Source: Sphingomonas liriopis
GTDB taxonomy: Bacteria; Pseudomonadota; Alphaproteobacteria; Sphingomonadales; Sphingomonadaceae
Direction of reading: 5' to 3'
Length of the DNA: 64,000 nt
Assembly: GCF_024211255.1 (NCBI RefSeq)
Contig: NZ_JAMLDY010000005.1
Span: 155,915-219,914 of the forward strand
In this document: piece by piece, positions 42,191-51,065 of the stretch
How positions within the stretch are numbered: position 1 is the first letter of the stretch
Layout: each line of letters begins with the position of its first letter
Position numbers and translations under genes: made by a program
Notes under the pieces: generated by a model
Database searches by the model: none
What the model was told of the DNA's origin: nothing
What the model saw: the letters and a program-made list of their open reading frames with translations, nothing else

Positions 42191-43306
42191 ATGAAGGCGA
42201 CGATCGAACGCGCAACGCTCCTCAAGGGGCTGAGCCATGTCCAGTCCGTGGTGGAGCGGCGCAACACCATCCCGATCCTGTCGAACGTGCTGCTCGAGGC
42301 GACCGCGGAGGGCCAGCTGCGGCTGATGGCGACCGATCTCGACCTGCAGATCAACGAATCGGTCCTGGCTGCGGTCGACCAGCCGGGATCGACCACCGTC
42401 TCCGCACACACTTTGTTCGATATCGCGCGCAAGCTGCCCGAGGGTAGCCAGGTGCAGCTCGCCGCATCGGAAGGACGCATGTCGATCGTCGCGGGCCGCG
42501 CGCGCTTCTCGCTCGGCACGCTGCCGCGCGACGATTTCCCGGTGATCGCCGAGGGCGAATTGCCGACGCAGTTCGAGATTCCGGCGGATACGCTGAAGCA
42601 GATCATCGACAAGACGCGCTTCGCCATCTCGACCGAAGAGACGCGCTATTACCTCAACGGCATCTTCCTCCACGTCCAGGACGACGCTTCCGAACCGACG
42701 CTGAAGGCGGCGGCGACCGACGGCCATCGCCTCGCGCGCGTGACGCTGCCGCGGCCCGACGGTGCGGCGGGGATGCCCGACGTGATCGTGCCGCGCAAAT
42801 GCGTCGCCGAATTGCGCAAATTGCTCGACGAGGTCGACGGTTCGGTCGGCGTGTCGCTGTCGGGGACGAAGATCCGCTTCGACCTCGGCCAGGCGGTGCT
42901 GACATCCAAGCTGATCGACGGCACCTTCCCCGATTACAGCCGCGTCATCCCGACCGCGAACGACAAGATCCTCAAGCTCGATCCCAGAAGCTTCGAGGAG
43001 GGCGTCGACCGCGTCTCGACGATCGCGACCGAGAAGACGCGCGCGGTGAAGATGGCGCTCGACCGCGACAAGATCACGCTGTCGGTGACCAGCCCCGAAA
43101 ACGGCACCGCCGCCGAGGAAGTGCCCGGCGAATATGTCGCGCTGCCGTTCGAGATCGGCTTCAACAGCCGCTACCTGCTCGACATCCTCGGCCAGATCGA
43201 CGGCGATTCGGTCGAGGTCCACCTCGCCGACGCCGCCGCGCCGACGCTGATCCGCGAGAACGACAAGGCGCCGGCGCTGTACGTGCTGATGCCGATGCGG
43301 GTGTGA
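42191..43306 (+). CDS. dnaN: DNA polymerase III beta subunit (sliding clamp)
   Basis: Three hundred and seventy-one residues. 'MKATIERATLLKGLSHVQSVVERRNTIPILSNVLLEA' is the standard start, 'RYYLNGIFLHV' lies in the middle domain, and the C-terminus ends 'LMPMRV', the expected clamp end. The dimer encircles DNA and tethers polymerase III. ATG 42191 is chosen over an upstream in-frame codon. No dnaA or recF neighbours are present, as is common in this group. Confidence 0.95.
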   Translation: MKATIERATLLKGLSHVQSVVERRNTIPILSNVLLEATAEGQLRLMATDLDLQINESVLAAVDQPGSTTVSAHTLFDIARKLPEGSQVQLAASEGRMSIVAGRARFSLGTLPRDDFPVIAEGELPTQFEIPADTLKQIIDKTRFAISTEETRYYLNGIFLHVQDDASEPTLKAAATDGHRLARVTLPRPDGAAGMPDVIVPRKCVAELRKLLDEVDGSVGVSLSGTKIRFDLGQAVLTSKLIDGTFPDYSRVIPTANDKILKLDPRSFEEGVDRVSTIATEKTRAVKMALDRDKITLSVTSPENGTAAEEVPGEYVALPFEIGFNSRYLLDILGQIDGDSVEVHLADAAAPTLIRENDKAPALYVLMPMRV

Positions 43307-43327
43307 TGGCGTTCCGACTATGACGCC

Positions 43328-43385
43328 GTTCGTGCTGAGCCTGTCGAAGCACCTTGAGACTCAGGCCCTTCGACAGTGAGCGGGT
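43328..43385. repeat. Short palindromic repeat (TTCGTGCTGAGCC type)
   Basis: Contains ctgtcgaag and cttcgacag in opposite orientation around ttgagactcaggcc. It sits between dnaN and the convergent SGNH gene. Sequences of the form ttcgtgctgagcctgtcgaa are common intergenic repeats in sphingomonads, as I recall. Confidence 0.7.
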
Positions 43386-43410
43386 GAAGCGACCAGACGG
43401 CGCGCGTATC

Positions 43411-44295
43411 TCAGCGCGCTGCCAGCTGCTCATACGCGATCAGCTGGAGCGACGCCGCCAGATCGGGCGACAGGCCGAGTTCGTCGGCGGCGCGCTCGCC
43501 CCGCCCCAATGTCCGCGGATCGACGCCCGTCACCTGCCCGAACGTCACCAGCGCCTCGAGATAATAGCCCGCGGTGCTGGCGTGATACTGGTCGTAGGAC
43601 CACAGGTTCGCTTGGCCGAACGTCACGCCGTCGTACGGATCGGGGTCGGCGACGCGCGCGGCGAAGGCGCGGTTCCACGCCTGCCCCACCGGGATCACCC
43701 CCGACACCGACCGGTTGGTACGCCGCGCGCGATCGGCGGCGGCGCGCAGGTCGTCGGCCATCGCGAACACCCCCCGGCCGGACCAGGGGGTGCCGGGCTG
43801 GTAGACCTGATCCGCGCGGCTCCACGTCGCCATCAGCTCGACGCGCACCGCATGGTTGCGGACGCGGAACAGCGACCCCAGCTGCCCGACGCTGCGGATG
43901 TAGCGCGTCGGATCGCCGGGCCGTTCGCGATCGAGCGTGCTGTACTCCTGCAGCACGACAACGTCCCAGGCGCGGTCGAACAGATGGCGGCGCTGGTCGT
44001 AGTGGAAGGCGAGGCTCTGCCCGCCCTGCGTCTCCAGGCTGACCGCATAGCGCAGGCCCGCCTCTTCGGTGAATTCCTTGAACAAGGCGGGGACGCCACC
44101 GAACCCTGCGCGGTTGAGATCGGTGACGCGGTCGGCGTGCCAGTTGCGCACCGCCGAATGCGCGCCCTGCGTGAAGCTGTTGCCGATGAACAGGATCGTG
44201 CGCGGCAGGGCGATCGGCGCGGCCACGCGCTGCGCCGGCGCCACCGCGGGCGTCGTCGCCATGGCCAGCGCCGCGGCGATCAGCGTCTTCATCAT
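43411..44295 (-). CDS. SGNH/DUF4886-like hydrolase, secreted
   Basis: Two hundred and ninety-four residues with a signal peptide ('MKTLIAAALAMATTPAVAPAQ', two adjacent ATGs at 44295/44292). 'TILFIGNSFTQGAHSAVRNW' carries the GNS serine motif, and 'LWSYDQYHASTAGYYLEAL' has the Asp-x-x-His pair near the C-terminus, as in SGNH-fold esterases of the DUF4886 group. The substrate is unknown; an esterified glycan is one possibility. Divergent from bioF. Confidence 0.72.
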   Translation of the reverse strand: MMKTLIAAALAMATTPAVAPAQRVAAPIALPRTILFIGNSFTQGAHSAVRNWHADRVTDLNRAGFGGVPALFKEFTEEAGLRYAVSLETQGGQSLAFHYDQRRHLFDRAWDVVVLQEYSTLDRERPGDPTRYIRSVGQLGSLFRVRNHAVRVELMATWSRADQVYQPGTPWSGRGVFAMADDLRAAADRARRTNRSVSGVIPVGQAWNRAFAARVADPDPYDGVTFGQANLWSYDQYHASTAGYYLEALVTFGQVTGVDPRTLGRGERAADELGLSPDLAASLQLIAYEQLAAR

Positions 44296-44414
44296 CCCGT
44301 CGCACTCCAATTGGCGCATGTCCGTGTCGCCGCGCCTCTATCGGAGGGGGACGGGCGAAGGCCAGCCCGGATGTGCCACTGGCGCGGGCGCGTACAGCCG
44401 CTACAGGCGGCGCG

Positions 44415-45509
44415 ATGCTGCACTTCTATCGCGACGATCTCGCCCGGCTGGCGAGCGCCGACCGGCTGAGACGGCTGGTGCCGCGCGCCGGCGCCGATTT
44501 CACCTCGAACGATTATCTGGGGCTCGGCGCGTCGCCGCGGCTGCGCGAAGCTGTCGCGGCGGCGCTGGATCGCGGCGTCGGCATCGGATCGGGCGGATCG
44601 CGGCTGCTGCGCGGCAACGATCCCGAGCATGAGGCGCTGGAGGCGGAGGCGGCGGCGCATTTCGGCAGCGAAACGGCGCTGTTCTTCGCCAACGGCTATG
44701 CCGCTAACGTCGCGGCGTTCGCGACGCTGCCGCAGCCCGGCGATCTGGTCGTGCACGACGCGCTGATCCACGCCAGCGCGCATGACGGGATGCGGCTGGG
44801 GCGGGCGCCGCGGGTCGCGGTGGCGCATAACGACGTCGCCGCGTTCGAAGGCGCGATCCGCGACTGGCGGAGCGGCGGGGGCACGGGCACGCCGTGGATC
44901 GCGGTCGAGAGCCTGTACGGCATGGACGGCGACCGCGCGCCGCTCGCCGCGCTGGTCGAGGTGGCGGACCGGCATCAGGCGATGCTGCTGATCGACGAAG
45001 CGCATGCGACGGGGGTGTTCGGCGATGGCGGACGCGGCCTCGCCGCGGGGCTTCACGGTCGCGAGAATGTCGTGACGCTGCATACCTGCGGCAAGGCGCT
45101 GGGGGCGGAGGGCGGCCTGTTGTGCGTGCCGCGGGTGCTGCGCGACATGCTGGTCAACCGCGCGCGGGGGTTCATCTTCTCGACCGCGCCGTCGCCGCTG
45201 ATCGCCGCGGCGGTGCGGGAGGCTTTGCGCATCCTTGCCGACGAGCCGGAGCGGCAGGCGCGGTTGTGGGCGCTGATCGGCGCGGCGGAGAAGGCGCTGG
45301 GCTTCGCGACGGGATCGCAGATCCTGCCGGTGATCGTCGGCGCGGACGGCGCCGCGGTGGCGCTGGCCGAACGGTGTCGGGCGGCGGGGTACGATGTGCG
45401 CGCGATCCGGCCGCCGACGGTGCCGGCGGGGACCGCGCGTTTGCGCGTGTCGATCACGCTCAACGTCGATGAAACGGCGATCGCGGGACTGGCGGAGGTG
45501 TTGCGATGA
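44415..45509 (+). CDS. bioF: 8-amino-7-oxononanoate synthase
   Basis: PLP enzyme condensing pimeloyl-ACP or pimeloyl-CoA with alanine in biotin synthesis, 364 residues. '[15 protein letters not shown]', '[18 protein letters not shown]', '[12 protein letters not shown]' and the Schiff-base lysine in '[12 protein letters not shown]' are present. The start at ATG 44415 gives '[12 protein letters not shown]'. First of three coupled genes bioF-bioD-bioA. bioB and bioC are not in the window. Confidence 0.92.
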   Translation: MLHFYRDDLARLASADRLRRLVPRAGADFTSNDYLGLGASPRLREAVAAALDRGVGIGSGGSRLLRGNDPEHEALEAEAAAHFGSETALFFANGYAANVAAFATLPQPGDLVVHDALIHASAHDGMRLGRAPRVAVAHNDVAAFEGAIRDWRSGGGTGTPWIAVESLYGMDGDRAPLAALVEVADRHQAMLLIDEAHATGVFGDGGRGLAAGLHGRENVVTLHTCGKALGAEGGLLCVPRVLRDMLVNRARGFIFSTAPSPLIAAAVREALRILADEPERQARLWALIGAAEKALGFATGSQILPVIVGADGAAVALAERCRAAGYDVRAIRPPTVPAGTARLRVSITLNVDETAIAGLAEVLR

Positions 45510-46123
45510 ACCGGACGATCGTCGTGACCGGAACCGACACCGACGTCGGCAAGACGGTGTTCGCGGCCGGCCTCGCCGCGGCGCTGGGTGCGACCTACTG
45601 GAAGCCGGTGCAGGCGGGCCTCGACGACGGCACCGATCGCGACATGGTGCGGCGGCTCGGGGTGAGCAAGGTACTGCCCGAGGCTTACCGGCTGGCGACA
45701 CCCTGTTCGCCACATCGCGCCGCGGAGATCGACGGGGTGACGATCGACCCTTCGCGGCTGGCGCTGCCGGTGGTCGACAGGCCGTTGGTGGTCGAAGGCG
45801 CGGGCGGGGTGCTGGTGCCGCTGGCCGACGACCTGCTCTACGCGGATATGTTCGCGCGCTGGGGCGCGCCGGTGGTGCTGGTCGCACGCACCGCGCTGGG
45901 GACGATCAACCACAGCCTGCTCAGCATCGAGGGCCTGCGCAGCCGCGGCGTGCCGATCCTCGGCGTCGCCTTCATCGGCGAGCCGGTCGAGGATAGCGAA
46001 GCGACGATCGCGCGGATCGGCGGGGTGAAGCGACTCGGACGCTTGGGGCGGGTCGATCCGCTCGACGCCGCGACGCTGGCGCAGGCGTTCGCGGCGGGAT
46101 TCGCCAAGGAGGATTTCGCGTGA
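45506..46123 (+). CDS. bioD: Dethiobiotin synthetase
   Basis: ATP-dependent carboxylation of 7,8-diaminononanoate to dethiobiotin, 205 residues. P-loop 'GTDTDVGKT' at 9-17, '[14 protein letters not shown]' and '[12 protein letters not shown]' are the family landmarks. Overlaps bioF (ATGA) and bioA. Confidence 0.92.
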   Translation: MNRTIVVTGTDTDVGKTVFAAGLAAALGATYWKPVQAGLDDGTDRDMVRRLGVSKVLPEAYRLATPCSPHRAAEIDGVTIDPSRLALPVVDRPLVVEGAGGVLVPLADDLLYADMFARWGAPVVLVARTALGTINHSLLSIEGLRSRGVPILGVAFIGEPVEDSEATIARIGGVKRLGRLGRVDPLDAATLAQAFAAGFAKEDFA

Positions 46124-47361
46124 GTTCGCCGATCTGGCACCCCTTCACCCAGCACGGCCTCGGCGAGCCGATCCCGACCGTGGTGCGCAGCGAAGGCGCG
46201 GCGCTTTACACGAAGGACGGGCGGCGGATCGTCGATGCGATCTCCAGCTGGTGGGTGACGACGCATGGCCACCGCAATCCACGGATCATGGCGGCGATCG
46301 CGGCGCAGGCGGAGCGGCTCGACCAGATCATCTTCGCCGGCTGGAGCCACGAGCCCGCCGAGGCGGTCGCGGCGGGGCTGATGCGGCTCATGCCGGATGC
46401 GCTGAGCCGTGTGTTCTTCTCCGATTCGGGATCGACCGCGGTCGAGGTCGCGCTGAAGATGGCGCTGGGATACTGGCTCAACCGCGGCGAACCGCGGCAT
46501 CGCATCCTGGTGCTTGAACACGGCTATCACGGCGACACGATCGGCACGATGTCGGTCGGCGCACGCGGCGCGTTCAACCGCGCCTACGAACCGCTGCTGT
46601 TCGACGTCGCGACCCTCCCCTTCCCCGCCGCGGGCGCCGAGCAGGCGACGCTCGATGCGCTGGCGGCGGCGTGCCGCGACGCCCCCGCGGCGCTGATCGT
46701 CGAGCCGCTGATCGTCGGCGCGGGCGGCATGCTGCCGTATCCGGCGTGGGTGCTCGCCGAGATGGCGGCGATCTGCGCGCGGGCGGGCGTGCTGTTCATC
46801 GCCGACGAGGTGATGACCGGCTGGGGCCGCACCGGCACGCTGCTGGCATGCGAGCGGGCGGGCGTGGTGCCCGATATCCTGTGCCTGTCGAAGGGGCTGA
46901 CCGGCGGCGCGGTGCCGCTGGCGGTGACGATGGCGACCGAGGCGATCTATCAGGCGCATTACAGCGCAGACCGCGCGCGGATGTTCTTCCATTCGTCGAG
47001 CTACACCGCCAACCCGATCGCCTGCGCGGCGGCGGCGGCGAATATCGCGATCTGGGAGGAGGAGCCGGTGCTGGCGCGGGTCGCAGACCTCGCCGCGCGG
47101 CAGGCTTCGCGATTGGCGGCGTTGCAGGGGGTTCGCAACGCCCGATCGCTGGGGACGATCACCGCGGTCGATCTGGGGCGCGACGGGGCGGATTATCTGT
47201 CGGCTTTAGGACCGCGCCTGCTGGCGTTCTTCCGAGACCGCGACCTGTTGCTGCGACCACTCGGCAACACCGTCTATGTAATGCCGCCTTATTGTATCGA
47301 CGATGCCGATCTGGATGCGATCTATACAGCGATCGGTGAGGCGGCCGATGGCGTGAGGTGA
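46120..47361 (+). CDS. bioA: Adenosylmethionine-8-amino-7-oxononanoate aminotransferase
   Basis: PLP aminotransferase using SAM as amino donor for 7,8-diaminononanoate, 413 residues from the GTG overlapping the bioD stop. 'HPFTQH', '[17 protein letters not shown]', '[14 protein letters not shown]' and the lysine in '[15 protein letters not shown]' are visible. Its stop lies one base before a giant inverted repeat. Confidence 0.93.
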   Translation: MSSPIWHPFTQHGLGEPIPTVVRSEGAALYTKDGRRIVDAISSWWVTTHGHRNPRIMAAIAAQAERLDQIIFAGWSHEPAEAVAAGLMRLMPDALSRVFFSDSGSTAVEVALKMALGYWLNRGEPRHRILVLEHGYHGDTIGTMSVGARGAFNRAYEPLLFDVATLPFPAAGAEQATLDALAAACRDAPAALIVEPLIVGAGGMLPYPAWVLAEMAAICARAGVLFIADEVMTGWGRTGTLLACERAGVVPDILCLSKGLTGGAVPLAVTMATEAIYQAHYSADRARMFFHSSSYTANPIACAAAAANIAIWEEEPVLARVADLAARQASRLAALQGVRNARSLGTITAVDLGRDGADYLSALGPRLLAFFRDRDLLLRPLGNTVYVMPPYCIDDADLDAIYTAIGEAADGVR

Positions 47362-47580
47362 TTCACGCGAAGACGCTAAGCCGCGAAGAGAAGAAGGATT
47401 GTTCACGCGGAGGCGCGGAGGCGCGGAGAAGAAGAAAGAAGGGGTGCCGCGTCAGCGGCTGTCATCCCCTTCAGGCTCGTTGTTGAAGAGGGCGCTTCGC
47501 GCCGGGCGTGCCCCTCCGCGCCTCCGCGCCTCCGCGTGAACCAACCTTCTTCTCTTCGCGCCTTCGCGTCTTCGCGTGAA
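47362..47580. repeat. Giant hairpin element with 67-bp inverted arms
   Basis: The left arm begins ttcacgcgaagacgctaagc and the right arm ends gccttcgcgtcttcgcgtga. Over about 67 bases the arms are reverse complements with only a handful of mismatches, each made of tandem gcgaag- and gcggag-type motifs and separated by about 85 bp. It fills the whole gap between bioA and the convergent sugar dehydrogenase gene. Same family as 34615-34951. Confidence 0.85.
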
Positions 47581-47583
47581 AAT

Positions 47584-48525
47584 CTATTCGACGAACGGCT
47601 CGACAGTGATCCGCCGCCCGCGCAGAAAGGCGTCGGCGACGTGCCGCAGCGGCGCGATGTCGACGTCGCTGGTGCGGGCGCGGACGATCTCGGCGAAGCG
47701 GTGGTAGAGGCCGGCATATTCGCCGTGCAGCGCGTCCTTGTGCGCTGCTTCGGAACCATCGGGCAGGATCAGGCGCGCGCCGCCGTCGTGCAGCGTCAGC
47801 GTGCCCTGGTCGGTTTCGACGACGATGTCCCAGCTCTGCGGCCCTTCCTGGCGGAAGTCGAAGTCTGCTTCGATCCCCAGCCCCGTATCGTCGGCGAAGC
47901 GGATACGCGCGGCGATCGGCGCGTCGCGATTGGCGGGAAAATCGAGCTCGGCCTCGGTGATGAAGAACGGCCGCGGCAGGATGCGGGTGACGATCGACAG
48001 CGCGTTGATGCCGGGATCGAACACGCCGAAGCCGCCCGCCTCCAGGATCCAGCTTTGCCCCGGATGCCAGACGCGGATATCCTCGCGCCACGTCACCGTG
48101 ACCTTGCGGATCGCCGCCTCGGCAAGGAAAGCGCGCGCCGGCTCGACGCCGGGAGCGTAACGCGAATGCCAGCTGGCGAACAGGCTGATCCCCGCCGCAT
48201 CCGCCGCGGCGCGCAGCTGCGCGACCTCCGCCAGCGTCGCGCCCGGCGGCTTTTCGAGGAAGACGTGCCACCCCTGCGCGATCGCGCGCGCGGCGATCGC
48301 GCGGCGGACCTGCGGCGGGGTGCACAGCGACACCGCGTCGATCTCCAGCCCGCTGGCGATCAGGTCGTCGATGTCCCTGAAATGCGGCACGCTGCCGACG
48401 CCCTCGCCATGACGGCTGACCGTGGCGGCGAGGACGATATCCCGGTTGGCGGCGATCGCGGGGACGTGCTGGTCGTGCGCGATCTTGCCCATGCCGACGA
48501 GCGCGAGACGGATCGGATGGCTCAC
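47584..48525 (-). CDS. D-galactose/L-arabinose 1-dehydrogenase (Gfo/Idh/MocA family)
   Basis: Three hundred and thirteen residues from GTG 48525 overlapping the upstream stop. 'IRLALVGMGKIAHDQHVPAI' is the NAD(P)-binding loop, 'VFLEKPPGATLAEV' carries the catalytic Lys, and 'GINALSIVTRILP' is typical of galactose and arabinose dehydrogenases of this family. It oxidises the aldose to the 1,4- or 1,5-lactone. It is the last gene of a minus-strand run with dgoK and dgoA, which points to galactose. Confidence 0.82.
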   Translation of the reverse strand: MSHPIRLALVGMGKIAHDQHVPAIAANRDIVLAATVSRHGEGVGSVPHFRDIDDLIASGLEIDAVSLCTPPQVRRAIAARAIAQGWHVFLEKPPGATLAEVAQLRAAADAAGISLFASWHSRYAPGVEPARAFLAEAAIRKVTVTWREDIRVWHPGQSWILEAGGFGVFDPGINALSIVTRILPRPFFITEAELDFPANRDAPIAARIRFADDTGLGIEADFDFRQEGPQSWDIVVETDQGTLTLHDGGARLILPDGSEAAHKDALHGEYAGLYHRFAEIVRARTSDVDIAPLRHVADAFLRGRRITVEPFVE

Positions 48526-49511
48526 AGCGGCTGCACCGTGACGGGTGCGGGCGCGGCGAGCGCGAGCGGGTTGCGCAGCGGCAGCGTGAAGGGCGCGGCC
48601 TCGATCACGAAGACGTCGCCTTCCTGCGTCTGCACGCCGTCGGCGCACGACAGCGTCGCGGTGCCGAAGAAGTGGACGTGGATATCGCCCGGCCGGCGGA
48701 AGGACGCATATTTGAAGTGATGGTGTTCGAGGTTGGCGAGGCTGTGCGACATATTGGCCTCGCCGGTCAGGAACGGCTGTTCCCACAGCGTCGCGCCGTC
48801 CCGCTCGATACGGCTGGTGCCGCGGATATCGGCGGGGGGGTCGCCGAGCAGCAGTTCCGCGCCCAGCGACGCCTGCCGCAGCTTGGAATGCGCCAGCCAC
48901 AGGTAATTGTGCCGTTCGGTGACGTGATCGCTGAATTCGTTGGCGAGCGCAACGCCGAGGCGGAAGGGCGTGCCGTCGTCGCCGATCAGGTAGATGCCGG
49001 CCAGCTCTGGCTCCTCGCCGCCATCCTGCGCGAACGCGGGCGACACCAGCGGCGCCTCGGGCGCGACGAGGCCCTGGCCGTCGCCCTTGTAGAACCATTC
49101 GGGCTGCGCGCCGACCTGGCCCGCTTCGGGGCGCCCGCCGTCCATGCCTTCAAGGAACAGCCGCATCGAATCGGTCTGGTTGCCGGCGGCGGCGGCCTTG
49201 TGCATCGCGTCGCGTCCCGCGGCGGAGCCGAGATGGGTGAGGCCGGTGCCGGCAAGCAGCACCCGCGCGCCGTCCTCGTGATCGATCGCCGCCAGCAGCG
49301 TTCCCGCGGCGAGCGCGGCGGCGAGGTCGACGGCCTCGTCCGAACGGCGCGCGCGCGCGGCGTCGAGCAGCGACACGCCCTCTCGAATCGCGATCTGCGC
49401 GAGTTGGCGGGTGGTGGCGACGCCGGTCAGGACGCGTGCGTCGTCCTCGGCGAGGATAACGCGGCGGCTGCCGTCGGGCAGGCGCTGCTGGAGGAGGCGG
49501 GCAGCGGTCAT
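48522..49511 (-). CDS. AraD1/GguC family protein (fumarylacetoacetase-fold)
   Basis: Three hundred and twenty-nine residues. The C-terminal two-thirds have the FAH-type metal-binding face ('LGDPPADIRGTSRIERDGATLW', 'KGDGQGLVAP', 'GVALANEFSDHVTE'). Members next to arabinose or xylose genes act as 2-keto-3-deoxy-sugar-acid dehydratases. In this island it would take 2-keto-3-deoxy-L-arabinonate onward, an alternative to the dgoK-dgoA route. Start and stop overlap both neighbours. Confidence 0.75.
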   Translation of the reverse strand: MTAARLLQQRLPDGSRRVILAEDDARVLTGVATTRQLAQIAIREGVSLLDAARARRSDEAVDLAAALAAGTLLAAIDHEDGARVLLAGTGLTHLGSAAGRDAMHKAAAAGNQTDSMRLFLEGMDGGRPEAGQVGAQPEWFYKGDGQGLVAPEAPLVSPAFAQDGGEEPELAGIYLIGDDGTPFRLGVALANEFSDHVTERHNYLWLAHSKLRQASLGAELLLGDPPADIRGTSRIERDGATLWEQPFLTGEANMSHSLANLEHHHFKYASFRRPGDIHVHFFGTATLSCADGVQTQEGDVFVIEAAPFTLPLRNPLALAAPAPVTVQPL

Positions 49512-50146
49512 GCGAGGTCCTTCATCGCGTTGACGAACGCCGCGGCATCGCGCGCGACATCGGATGGCGCCTTGCCGGCGCGGTAGAGGTTGGAGCCGAG
49601 GCCGAAGCCGTCCGCCCCCGCGGCGCGCCACGGCGCCATGGTGTCGGGCGAAATGCCGCCGACCGCGAGCACGCGCGTGGCCTTGGGCAGCACGGCGCGC
49701 TGTGCCTTGAGGAAGGCGGGGCTGGCGCCGTCGGCGGGGAACAGCTTGAGCGCGTGCGCGCCGGCGGCGAGCGCGGCGAAGGCTTCGCTCGGCGTGTAAT
49801 AGCCCGGCAGCGACACGAGCCCGCGCGCGACCGAAGCGCGGATCACGTCGGTGTTGGTATTGGGCGAGATGATGAGCTCGCCGCCCGCGTCCGCCACCGC
49901 GGCGACGTCCTCAGGCGTCAGTACGGTGCCCGCGCCGACTATCGCGCGGCCGGCATAGCGTTTGGCCATTGCGGCGATGCTGACCAGCGGATCGGGCGAA
50001 TTGAGCGGCACCTCGAGCAAAGTGAAGCCGGCATCGACCAGCGCGTCGCCGACGCCTTCGCATTCGGCAGGGCTGAGGCCGCGCAGGATCGCGACGAGCG
50101 GACAGGCGGAAAAGGCCGCGGCGAACCGGGCGGCGGGATCGGACAC
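49508..50146 (-). CDS. dgoA: 2-dehydro-3-deoxy-6-phosphogalactonate aldolase
   Basis: Two hundred and twelve residues from GTG 50146. 'PLVAILRGLSPAECEGVGDAL', 'IVGAGTVLTPEDV', 'LIISPNTNTDVI' and the Schiff-base Lys in 'GAHALKLFPADGASP' mark the KDPGal aldolase class. It splits the sugar acid to pyruvate and glyceraldehyde 3-phosphate, final step of the DeLey-Doudoroff galactose pathway. Confidence 0.9.
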   Translation of the reverse strand: MSDPAARFAAAFSACPLVAILRGLSPAECEGVGDALVDAGFTLLEVPLNSPDPLVSIAAMAKRYAGRAIVGAGTVLTPEDVAAVADAGGELIISPNTNTDVIRASVARGLVSLPGYYTPSEAFAALAAGAHALKLFPADGASPAFLKAQRAVLPKATRVLAVGGISPDTMAPWRAAGADGFGLGSNLYRAGKAPSDVARDAAAFVNAMKDLA

Positions 50147-50152
50147 GCGCGC

Positions 50153-51052
50153 TTACTCCGAAAGGTGGGAACGAAGGTGATGCACGCCGCCGAGGAACGC
50201 GGCGGTCGCATCGACCGGAACGGTGAGGCCGCCGAGCATCTCGATCGCGACCTCGTACAGGTCGGCGAGCGCGCCCTCGGCGAGCAGGTGGACGGTCTGG
50301 CCGCGGACGGCGCGCGCGCCGACGTCGGAACCGATCAGCACGCCGCTGGCATAGGCCGCGGCATCGTCGGGCGTGCGGCGGCCGAGCAGCACGCCGGCGC
50401 GCACCTCGAACAGGGCGGAGCCGAGGTCGCAGGTGCCGGCGCCGCGCGCGATGCCGTCGCGGAACGCGGGGCCATCGGCGACCACGCCGTCGAGCATGCC
50501 GGCGAGGATGCCGTGGTTCCTGAGCAGCGCGAACAGCTCGCCGGTCATCACCGTGGTGACGTCGATGATCCGCTCGTCCGCGGTGGCGATCCATTTGTTG
50601 TGCGTGCCGGGCTGGCAGAACAGCGCGTCCGCCGGCGCCAGGCCGGCGGCGATCGCGCCGAGCACCTGCAGCTCCTCGCCGCGCATCACGTCGGCGCGGG
50701 TGGCGGTGAGCAGCGAGACGCCGGGAACGATGGTCAGCCCGGCATCGTCGATGCGCAACGCCGCGGCGGCGAGCGCGGCGAGGTCGGCGGGCGCGGCCAC
50801 ATAGGGTGCCTCATGCCAGCCGCGGGTCGATCCGATCATCCCGGACGCGATCACCGGCAGGTCGCCGAGCCGCGCGCGCAACGCGGCGAGCGCCGGCGGG
50901 TAATCGTCCGCCGCCATCGCCAGCACGCCGCGATCGTCGCGGATCGCGTCGCCGACGCGGCCGTCCGCTTCGATCCGATAGGCGCGCCGGTTGGTCGTGC
51001 CCCAGTCGACGGCGATGATCGCACCGTCGCGAATCGGGGTTGCCCTGCTCAC
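50153..51052 (-). CDS. dgoK: 2-dehydro-3-deoxygalactonokinase
   Basis: Two hundred and ninety-nine residues from GTG 51052. 'IIAVDWGTTNRRAYRI' is the phosphate-binding start, and 'SGMIGSTRGWHEAPYV', 'FCQPGTHNKWI' and 'VTTVMTGELFALL' are characteristic. It phosphorylates 2-keto-3-deoxygalactonate before cleavage by DgoA, which starts 6 bases after its stop. Confidence 0.92.
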   Translation of the reverse strand: MSRATPIRDGAIIAVDWGTTNRRAYRIEADGRVGDAIRDDRGVLAMAADDYPPALAALRARLGDLPVIASGMIGSTRGWHEAPYVAAPADLAALAAAALRIDDAGLTIVPGVSLLTATRADVMRGEELQVLGAIAAGLAPADALFCQPGTHNKWIATADERIIDVTTVMTGELFALLRNHGILAGMLDGVVADGPAFRDGIARGAGTCDLGSALFEVRAGVLLGRRTPDDAAAYASGVLIGSDVGARAVRGQTVHLLAEGALADLYEVAIEMLGGLTVPVDATAAFLGGVHHLRSHLSE

Positions 51053-51065
51053 GGTCGGTCAGCCC

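Noticed and set aside
43354..44469. A 371-residue plus-strand frame across the SGNH hydrolase gene
   Set aside because: Shadow composition; the minus strand encodes a signal peptide and complete SGNH motifs.
47362..47580. A pseudogene or Arg-rich ORF in the gap after bioA
   Set aside because: Open frames here only reflect the repeated gcgaag/gcggag motifs; the arms are reverse complements, which marks a repeat, not coding sequence.
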